A DNA stretch of 47,938 bases from Verrucomicrobiaceae bacterium. GTDB lineage: Bacteria; Verrucomicrobiota; Verrucomicrobiia; Verrucomicrobiales; V1-33. Under the pieces are notes generated by a model. It was not told the DNA's origin. It searched no databases and saw nothing but the letters and a program-made list of their open reading frames with translations. Positions 1-10,100 of this stretch are shown in pieces (within the stretch, counting starts at the first letter, position 1; each line of letters starts with the position of its first letter). The DNA lies in the NCBI GenBank assembly GCA_027483175.1, contig JAIXVE010000180.1, positions 1 to 47,938 on the forward strand, in the 5' to 3' direction. A program made the position numbers and the translations under genes.

Positions 1-757
1 GCCGCCGCGTCACGCCAACCCCGAACAGCGCCGGCAGCATCAATGCCACCGTCCCCGCAGGCTCAGGCACATAATGCGTCTGATAACACCAATCCGTCGC
101 CGGTGCCACCCAGTCGCCTCCCGTCCCACCGGTCTCCACCCCTCCAAACACCACCGTCTGCTCATCCGCCTCACAGAACATGCTCCACGTCACCGCAGGC
201 GTCGTCTGATCACTGAACGTCGTGTCAGGAATCACCCAGTCATCTCCTATGCTCGCCGCATCATCCGTCACCAGCAGCCACTCCCCAAACCCAGCCAGCG
301 ATCCCCCGTCCCTCGCCCACATGTACACCTGCGCCCCAGCCTCAAACAAACTGTTGTTCTCAAGCACCACCGACCCGGAAAAATTCGCAGACGTCACATC
401 CCCGCCAGGCGCAGGATTGTAACTCGTCGCCCCAAGACTCAGCCAGTTCGCCCCCCAAAGCCCCAGATTCGAAACCGTCGGCACAAACCCATTCGTGAAA
501 ATCCCCAGATCCACCACAAAATCCGACGTCCACCCACTCACCCCGTCACTCTGCAGCGCCGTCGCCCCAACCTCCCCATCCCACACAATCGTCACCGCCG
601 CCGCACTTCGCTCCACCGCCACACCCATCAGCACACAGGCCACCACCATCAGCATCCTCACCAGATGAACCGGCTTTCTCAGGGTTTGCACCAGCCTCTC
701 GCGGTTCGAGGCAGGGGATTGTTTGCAGAAAGTGTCGGGTGTTGCTGAATGAATCAT
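1..757 (-). CDS. PEP-CTERM surface protein (paralog B), 3' end cut by window edge
   Basis: This is a secreted protein with a PEP-CTERM sorting tail, the signal recognised by exosortase systems that attach proteins to the envelope or extracellular matrix. Reading on the minus strand from an ATG at 757, the first ~34 codons are hydrophilic, then a hydrophobic segment (MLMVVACVLMGVAV) precedes the mature part (AAVTIVWDGEVGATALQSDG). The mature region is almost identical to the protein at 12921-13682, including SDFVVDLGIF. The visible C-terminus is VPEP followed by a hydrophobic stretch (ALMLPALFGVGV) and TRR at the window edge, so only a few residues are missing. An alternative start is the ATG at 655, just before the hydrophobic segment. 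The fold and ligand of the mature domain are unknown. The close paralog suggests gene duplication. Confidence 0.8.
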   Translation of the reverse strand, partial: MIHSATPDTFCKQSPASNRERLVQTLRKPVHLVRMLMVVACVLMGVAVERSAAAVTIVWDGEVGATALQSDGVSGWTSDFVVDLGIFTNGFVPTVSNLGLWGANWLSLGATSYNPAPGGDVTSANFSGSVVLENNSLFEAGAQVYMWARDGGSLAGFGEWLLVTDDAASIGDDWVIPDTTFSDQTTPAVTWSMFCEADEQTVVFGGVETGGTGGDWVAPATDWCYQTHYVPEPAGTVALMLPALFGVGVTRR

Positions 758-1146
758 GCTTGGGTCGAAGAACCGGGAACGCGGGGGCGTCCAATGACCC
801 AGCATTTCCAGGATGCAATACCTGGTGCCTGGTACCCCCCTCACATTTGAGGGGGTTCCTGCGCTCCAGAACGACCGTACCCAGCCAGCCCGCAGCTCGC
901 CGGGACACCACTCGCATTACCGATCAAGATCCGACCACCTCCGGATCGCCCGAAGTCACAACCACCTCATACCCATCTACTTGCACCACAGTGATCACTG
1001 AACCGAATCGGAAAACCCCGCCTCCGGTGGCGCACCGCTCGTCCTCAGGAACAAGCCGCATCCCCCACTCTCAATCTCGCCCAGAGGCGAAAATGAAAAT
1101 GACTCCACGATACAAGATTTCTCAGGCTCGTCCGCCCCCCCAACCA
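758..1146. other. Intergenic region between giant protein gene and PEP-CTERM paralog B
   Basis: This 389-bp gap contains the conserved upstream motif at 813-855. No convincing coding sequence was found. Reading frames here are low-complexity and overlap the motif. No clear T-tract intrinsic terminator for the giant gene was recognised. Confidence 0.6.
813..855 (-). promoter_or_regulatory. Conserved upstream motif of PEP-CTERM paralog B with inverted repeats
   Basis: The site lies 56-98 bases upstream of the ATG at 757. On the plus strand it reads ATGCAATACCTGG...GGTACC (813-834), then a perfect 8-bp inverted repeat CCCCCTCA/TGAGGGGG around CATT (836-855). The same arrangement occurs before the paralog at 13682: GCAATACCTAG...CTAGGTATT, then a CCCCCTCAATT block. 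Conservation of this architecture in front of both genes suggests a shared operator or promoter. The regulator is not identified. The neighbouring LuxR-type response regulator is a candidate by proximity only. Confidence 0.45.
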
Positions 1147-4100
1147 TCACGGCACCCACGGCAGCGGCATCACGTAGTCAGGATGCGCCACCCTCGGGCA
1201 GTAGTACTGGCTCCGCAGTGGCCTGAACAATAGGTCGGCTCCCGTGTTCGGAAGGCTGCTGTTCCCCGCCCGCGTGTACTGATCGCGCGTCGTCGTCTTC
1301 AGGTAATAATGCACTTCCTGCGTCAGCGACCCCATCGTCGTGTCGCCACCCCAGAACATCACCTGATCAGCCGCCCCGGAACTCGACGCCCCCGTGAACG
1401 GCACCGCACTCGCAGTCGTCGGATTCAGCAAGCCGCGCCCGATGATGCTCGCCGCCACCGGCCATGGATTCGATCCCATCCGGCAACCCGCCGGCAACGG
1501 CATCGCAAACTTGTTCGCACGCACCCCACCCGAAATCGTCCGCGTCAGCACCGCCCCAACCGTGCCCGCCGAACGCCGGTGCACAAACAGCGCCGCCGAT
1601 GGATCAATCAGATACCCGGCCTGGCTCCCCGCCAGCAGGTTCCCAGCCATGATCCATGTCGGTGTCCCGCTCAGATCCAGCAGCGAAATCGTCTTCCACG
1701 TCGCCGTCTCCACATCGTAAACGATCAGGTAATCCGCAGTCGCCGCACTCACCCCAGCCGTGAAATCCGCCGCCGGGAACTGCTCGCCCAGCGTCTTGTA
1801 CGCCCGGATCACATAGTTCGCTCCCAGGAAGTCCGCCGGCACCGCCACCGTGTTCCTCCCACTCACCGTGTCAATCACCACCGACGTCCCCGCCAACCGC
1901 GTCGCCGCAGTATCCACATGGAACCGATGCCCTTCCAGCGCCCCATTCAGCATCTCCACATAATATCCCTTCCCGGCCGTCAGCAGGCTGCTGAAATTCG
2001 TCTGACCAAGCGCCGCACTCGCACTGAAACGGCTCGTCAACCCAACCCCCGTCACCGCTCCAGCCGCTCCCGTAACCACCGGGCAACTCTCAAACGGCAG
2101 GCTCGCACTCTCGCAATTCACCCGGAAACTCTGGTCCATCCAGCCTTCCACATTGCTCCGCACGGTCTCCCCTGCCCCAATCGTCCCACTCTCATCAATA
2201 TCCACCGTCACCACCGACCGCACAAACCCATACCCGAGATTCAATCCCGGCAGCGCCTCAAGGTTCGCATACGTCGCCTTCACCGATCCATCCGGATTGT
2301 TCGTCAGCACCGCCGTCAGCCCGGAATCCGTCCATCCCGCTCCATCCACTCCACTGTTCCGCAGATCAGCAATGTACTCTAACCGATACGTCACTCCCGT
2401 CGCTCCCGCCACCTGACGCACCGTCGCATCAATCGTCCCATCCCCGTTGAACACCAGATTCACCGGGCATTCCTGCACGCCGCTCGACGCATTGAAGCAG
2501 TACACAAACTCCTGCAGATTCGTCCAACGGTCACCGTCAGGGTTCTGTGTCGGCCCATTGCTCCCACCCAGAGGATTCCGGATCTGCCACTCCGCCCACG
2601 TCGGCGGACAGATCGCTTCCTCAATGAAGTAATTCCCGTCATCCACCTCGCCCGCCGCAATCGTCGCAGGGATCACGTTGTCCCCCGTCAGCACGTTCGC
2701 CACCACATCCGTATCGGAAGTCACATCCGCATCACTCACCGTCCGGTACCCCGCAGGCTGCACCTCGACAATCAGATAGCTGCCCACCGGCACCCCACTG
2801 AACACATACGCTCCCACGGTCCCGGAAACCGCACTCGTCGTCGTCAGCACCGGTGTCCCGGAATCCGGCAGCCCATCCTCGTCCGCATCCGCAAACAACT
2901 GCACCGTCACCCCGCCAAGCCCAATATCACCGTTGCCATCACGGTTCGAATCCACCCAAACCCGGCCCGAAATCGTTCCGGACGGGCAGTATCCATCATT
3001 CCCCGCACTCGTCGTTACTCCACCCACCGCTGTCACACTCGTCGGATCCGTCCCCTCGGTCTGCACCACTCCCGTCGGGAATTGCGCATCGCTCTCATCA
3101 ACATTCGCCGTCGTCAGCCCCGGCGGCACCGTCACCACCCAGTTCCCCGACGCATCAGTCGTCACCCGCAGCACCGCACCATTCACATCCGTCACCACCA
3201 CATCCACACCGGCAAGGTCCGCCTCCCCAGAACCCTGCGCTCCGTTCCCGTCGGCATCAATATAAAGATGCCCACTCACCGTCGCACTCCCCTTGAACCC
3301 GAAGTCAGCATCCACACGACTCTGGTTCTCGAGCAGTGTCACACTAGCACTGTACGGCAATCCCGTCGCCGTCCCGTCAAGGTCGTAGCTCGCCACAAAA
3401 TTCGCCGGCAGCGTCCCTTCATCCACCGCCACCACATACGGCGCTCCAATCGTCGGCCGCGGCGTCAGGCCCGTGAACACATAAGCCCCGCTCACCGATG
3501 TCAGCACCGATGGCTCATTCCCATCAGGCACGCCATCATTGTCCAGATCAATGAACACCCGGACACCAGCCATCGCCGGCTCACCCGCATCCTGCACGCC
3601 ATCCCCATCCACGTCATACCACACATAGTCCCCGATACTCCCGCTCCCCTGATACCCGAAGTCAGCCGTCAGCACCGCAGGCACCAGCGTACTCACCGTC
3701 ACCACCGCCCGGGCATCCATCGTAACATCAGGATCCCCCGTCACCACCGACCCGTCAGGGTCAGTCGCCGGATCAACCGCCACCGTGTACGTCCCGTAGG
3801 CTAGGTAATCAAACAGATAACCCCCGGCCGCGTTCGTCACCACAGACGGCTCTCCCACATCCCGATTGCTGTCGCCATCAAGGTCAAGATACACCCACAC
3901 TCCCGCCAGCGGCGGCTCCGTGGCACCCTGCACCCCATCCCCATTCATGTCGTTCCACACCCGGTCTCCGATCTGACCACTCCCACGATAACCGAAATCA
4001 AGATCAGTCACCACATCCCCCGCAGCAATCACCGCCGTCGTCCGGTGATTCAGCACAAGGTCCTTGTCATACGTCTGGCTCAATCCAGCAGGCAGCGTCG

Positions 4101-7100
4101 CCGTGTTCACCGACACCGTATAGCTGCCCCCCTGAAGCCCGGCGAATGAATACTCGCCCGCCGCATTCGTCGTCGTCTCCACATCCCCCATCCCCGGCTC
4201 GTACACGCCATCACCATCCACATCGAGAAACACCTTCACCCCGGCAAAGAACGTCTCGTCCACGTCCGTCACCCCATCCGCATCACGGTCACCCCACAGG
4301 TGCCCGCCAATCGATCCATTGCCCTTCAGCCCGAAATCAATGTTCGTCACCGGTGCCGTCAGCACCACCACCGTGATCCCGTCCACCGTCACATCCGGAT
4401 CACCCGTCACCGTCGTCCCCACAGGAATCGTCAGCGGATCCAGCATCACTTTATACGTCCCCGGGAACAACCCTCCGATCACATAACCGCCCGACGCATT
4501 CGTCAGCGCATACGGTTCCTCAGGATCACGAACCCCGTCGCCATCCCGATCAATGAACACGTTCACACTGCTGATCCCCGGCTCCGTCACCCCATCCTGC
4601 ACCCCGTCACCATCCCGATCATTCCAGACGATATCTCCAATGCTCAGGTTCCCCTGATACCCGAAATCGGCCGTCACGTGCGTGTCCGCCGCCCCAAGAT
4701 TCACCGTCGTCCAGTGGTTGAACACCCCATCAGGATCGCCCGTCTGCGTCGCCCCAGCCGGCAGGCTGCTCGCCAGCACCGTCACACGATAGCTGCCAGC
4801 AGGCAGATTCCCAATCACATACGCGCCAGCTCCATTCGTCACCGCCGACGGCTCGTTCGCATCAAAATTCCCATCCAGATCAATGTCCAGATACACAGTC
4901 ACTCCGCCCATCGGCAGTTCATCCGAGTCCTGATTCCCGTCCCCATCCGCATCGTTCCACACATAATCACCAATACTCGAAACACCGCGATACCCGAAGT
5001 CCGCATCAGCCACACTCTGCCCCGCCGTCACCACCACACTCGTAACGTGCGCACTACCCGCCCCGTCACGGTCCAGCGTCGCCACCGCCCCACCAGGAAG
5101 CGTCGTCGTGTCCACCCTCACCACATAAGTCCCCGGAACAAGCCCTGACAACACGTACGCTCCAACGCCACTCGTCACCGACGCATTCTCTCCCACATCA
5201 TACGTCTGGCTCCCGTTCGCATCAACATACACGCGCACTCCAGCCAGCGGCGGCTCTCCCGCATCCTGCACCCCATCGCCATCACGGTCCATCCACACAT
5301 AGTCACCAATCGATCCCGTCCCGCGGTCCACGAAATTGTTGCCATTGTCAGTCTCCCCAGCCGCCAGATTCACCGGCACCACGCTGTCCGTCTGACTCAC
5401 ATTCGCAGCATCCGCTGGCGACCCCGGCGCATCCGCCGTCGCATCCCCATCCGCAATGCTCGCATACCCCGCCGGATCCACCTCCACCACCACATAACTG
5501 CCAGGCAGCACATTCACGAAACTGTACACTCCCGCACCATCCGTCACCGCCGTGTCCAGCACCGTCGCGTTGTCCGCCACCCCGTCATTGTTGCTGTCCG
5601 CATACAATTGGACCGTCACCCCCGCAAACACCGCGTCCGCCGTCCCATCATTGTTCGTGTCCCGCGACACCGCCCCCGCAATGCTGCCATACTGCTCCTC
5701 CACAAAATTGTTCGCCGTATTCGCAGCCCCGGCACTGACCACAATCAGCACCTGGTCCCCAATCACATTCAGATCCCCGCCGTCCTTGTCGCTCACCGAC
5801 GCATACCCCGATGGCTGCGTCTCCACCACCCGGTAACTCCCCGGCGGCAGCCCCCCGAAGCTGTAACTCCCATCGACCGCAGTCGTCGCCGTCGTCGGCT
5901 GCACACCGATCAGGCTCAAATTACTGTCAATATCCGCACCGCTCCCATCCTTCAGCGTCACCACCACCCCAGCAATCCCCGTGTCGCCAGTGTTGTCATT
6001 GTTCGTGTCCGCCAGCACCGCCCCCGTGATCGATCCCAGACTCGACGTCGGCACAAACCCGAAGTCCTTCGTGTTATCCGTCTCCCCGCCACTCAGCACC
6101 ATCAGCGGACCCGAAACCGCACCGCCACTCACCGTCTGAGTGCCATTGTCGTCATTGTCCGTTCCATTGTCCGTCGCCACCGTCACCATACTCGACAACG
6201 GTGCCCCCGCCAGCGCACCAAACACTCCGAAATTCGATACCGGAATGTACAGCGTGTAACTCCCCGCAGGAATCCCCACAAATCCATACGCCCCACCCCC
6301 ACTCGTCACCGTCGTCATGTACGGCACTCCCACCCCGGGCGTCTGGCTCGATTGATACAACTGCACCACCACACCATCGATCCCACTCTCACTCCCGCTG
6401 TCAAAGATCCCGTTATTGTTCACGTCGCTCCACACCAGGTTACCGATCGTCCCCAGCACCGCAGTGTTGTTCGAATCAAGGAAATTATTCCCCGACGCCG
6501 TCGCCGACGCCACCACAACCACCGGAATCCGGTCATTGTTCGGATTCACCGTGTCCGCCGTACTGAAATAACCGGACGGATTCGTCTCCACCACCACATA
6601 ATTCCCAGGCGGCAGGGTCGAGAACGAATACGTCCCCGTACCAGTCGTCGTCACCGACGCCCCGAAAACCTGCCCGTCCGACGGATCACCATCCCCGTTC
6701 GGATCCGTGTAAAGCGTCAGCACCGCACCCGCCAACCCGCTGTCCGCATCCGCAAAACTCCCGTCCCCATCCGTATCATTCCGTACCTGCCCGCTGATCG
6801 CCCCGTAATTCGCAGGATTGATATAGAGATCAAGGAAGTTGTTCCCCGCATAGGTCGTCAGCGCCACCACACTCACCGGTATCCGGTTGTCATTCGCACC
6901 AGCCGTATCCGCCACACTCACATAGCTCAGAATGTCTTCCTCAACCACCACATAATTCCCCGCCCCAAGGTTCAGGAACTCATAATAGCCAGCACCATTC
7001 GTCGTCGTCACCTGCTGCACCGACCCATCACTCGGATCACCATCCCCGTTCGGATCACTGTACAGCTTCACCGTCACCCCCTGCAGCGCCACATCGCCGC

Positions 7101-10100
7101 CACCAAACCCGGACACTCCCCGATCCTCATACACATAACCGGAAATCGTCGCCGACAATGTCTGCAAACCCGCACTGCTCGAAGACGGCGGCACTCCGTC
7201 CCCATTCGCATCCACCGCAAAATTCACCGCCGCTACGTTCGTCGCAGGATTCGCCGCACCCACTACTCGCAACGTCACATTCACCGTAAACGTCGCATTC
7301 ACCGCAAGGCTCCCCGCCCCGGTAATGTCATTCCATAGCAACGACCCAGCACCAACACCATCCGGAGCCACCGTCGCCGAAACATACTCGAAATTCGCCC
7401 CGCTGAAGGTATCCTCCAAAGGCACCGTCGTCAGCGCCGTCGTCCCCGTGTTCTGCACACTGATGCTGAACACCACGCTGTCCCCCTTGTTCGCAGGCCC
7501 CGGATTCGGACTCACCAGCGTCTTCACCACCGTCACCGCCGGACGCGTCACCACCACCGGCGACGACGACGACGCCGTCGGCCCACCCCCAGTCGTCACA
7601 TTCACCGTATTCGTCGCAGGATTCGCCGCCGTCACCCCAGTGAAATTCACAATCAGATCCACACTCTGTCCCGACGCCAGCGGCCCCACATTCGTCCACG
7701 TCAGGCTGCTCCCAGTCACCGTGCTCGGCGCAGGACTCGCAGAAACATACCCCAGCGCCGCAGGGAAGGAATCCACCACCTGCACCGTGCTCAGCAGCGT
7801 GTTCCCCGTGTTCGTCACCCGCACCCGGAACTGCGCCGCCTCTCCAATCACTATCTGCCCGTCCGCAGGCGAAAGCAGGGTCTTCGTCACCGACACCCCA
7901 GCCACCGCACTCGGAATCGACGCCGAATCCACAGACACATCCAGCGGATCCGTCGGATCCACATACGTCACATTCATCACCGACCCCGCGATCGCATACA
8001 ATGTCCCGTTGTTCACCGTCCCCGCCACCGTCCCGCTCGCAGGAATCGTCGCCACAAACACCCCCGTATTCACCCCTGTCTCCGTTAACGTCACCGTCTC
8101 ACTGTCCCCCGTGCTGCTCGTAATCACCACCGTCACCGTCTCCGCCACCAGCGTGTTCGTGTTCTGATCCACATCCGTCACCCTCACAGACACCGACTCA
8201 CCCACCGCATACACCAGCGTACCCGGCCCGTTCAGCCCAGTCGTGAACTCCGTCACACTTGGCGTCCCCAGATCCCCACCAGACAATGGCACCGAGATCG
8301 ACCGCGTCGCCGAAATCGTGTTCTCAAACCCTTCCCTCGCCGTCGTCGTGATCGTGAACGATCCCTGCGTCGATCCCGTCACCCACACATACTCATACGT
8401 CTTCGTCGCCGCAGTCGTGTTCACCACATTCGCCGCCGTCAGCGTCGTCGTCACATCGCCAGCCGACCCAGGCCCGTCAATCACCAGCCCCATGCTCGTG
8501 ATGTCATACGCCCCAAACGGATCCCCAGCCGTCGCCCGCACATACACCGTCTGCCCAAGCGCCGGCGTCACCACCGCATTCCCACCGGGATACGGCGCAT
8601 CATACAGCCCTAGCGAATCATTGTGAATCACCGTGCTCGTCGGCACCGTCAGGACCGACGGATAAGTACTGCTGTCATACAAAACCGAAAAGGACGGCGC
8701 ACCCACATTCGTCACCGTCGTCCATAGCGCTTCTCCCGTCGCAAGGTTCGCCGTGCTGCCCAGCGCCGCACTCCATTCCAACCGGTACACCGCACTCGAC
8801 GACGCCGGAAGAATCGGTACCGCCACCATCGCCCAGTCCTGCGTGTTCCCCGGCGACGTGTAGGAATGCGTCACCGACGCCGCTCCAAGCTCCGTACTCG
8901 CCGCTCCCGATACCGCACCAACCGCCCCACCCGTGATGTTCCACAGGCTCGTCTGATCCACAGACACCGTCACCGCCGGCTGCTCATCCCACGACGATGT
9001 CCCGTACACCAGCTGCCCAGCCGCAGAACTCACCGCCATACTCGCCGTCGCACCAGTCCCGCTCGTCTTCACCGGCGTCCCCAGCGGCGTCGTCTGATTC
9101 ACCCCCGTAAACGTCGTCGCCCCCACCACAAGGCTCCCCGCCCCACCCAGCGTCACCACCACATTCGCAGGCCCAGCCGGTGGATTCACCATCCGGTAAA
9201 TATACGAAATCGTATCGTCCCCAGCCCCACCAGATCCAGAAATCTGCGAATCCACCAGCGTCATCGCCACCCCGTTGAACGTCACCCCGCTCATCGACGG
9301 CGGATTCCCCGTGTCCGTCACCGCTCCAAGCCCCACCGACACCAGCAGCAATCGATTGCTCCCGCTCCCCGGCGTATGCGAAAAACTCAGGCTCGTCGTG
9401 TTGTTGCTGCTGCTCTGGCTCGTCGACACCGCCGTAATCGTCCCGCTCCCCCCACTCACAAGGGTCGCCGTCGGATTCGTCAGGGTCGCCATCGTCGTCC
9501 CGCCCTTCCCAACCGTCGCAGTCACCGACGGCGTCGCCGCCAGCGTCCCCCCAGGCACATCCACAAACGCCGTCACCCCAACCGTTCCACCCACTGGCAT
9601 CGTAAACGGCTCCGCAAAATTCGGCGTCTGCGTGAACGTCGCCGCCCCACCCCCCACGCCACTCGCCGGCCTGATCGCCACCACCCCAATCGTCCACGTC
9701 CGCGAGTTACTAGCAGTATACGCCGGCGACACAGCCGCCGCTCCCGCCATGAAACTCGTCGCCGCATTCACATACCGGTTGTTGTTGATCACCCACAACG
9801 AGGTCTGCGACCCACCCACACTGATCGTCCGGTCCGTATCCCCCTGCTCAATGCTCCCCACTGAATACACCACCTCGCCACTCGCTGACGCATACGCAGC
9901 ACTCAGCGCAATCGCCGTTCCCGTCGCCGTGCGCGAACTGTACGTCCCCAGCGGCGTCGTCTGATTCACCCCCGCAAACGTCGTCGCCGACGCCACAATC
10001 GTCGCACTCGACGACGTCACCACCACGTTCGCAGCCCCTGTCGTCCCGATCGACGCATCCATCAGCCGGTAAATGTACGAGTTCGTATTGTCCCCCGCCC

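Noticed and set aside
5608-7338. A long plus-strand open frame rich in Arg, His and Pro
   Set aside because: It is antisense to the giant repeat gene. The composition is that of a GC-rich shadow frame, and several similar frames run along the same gene.
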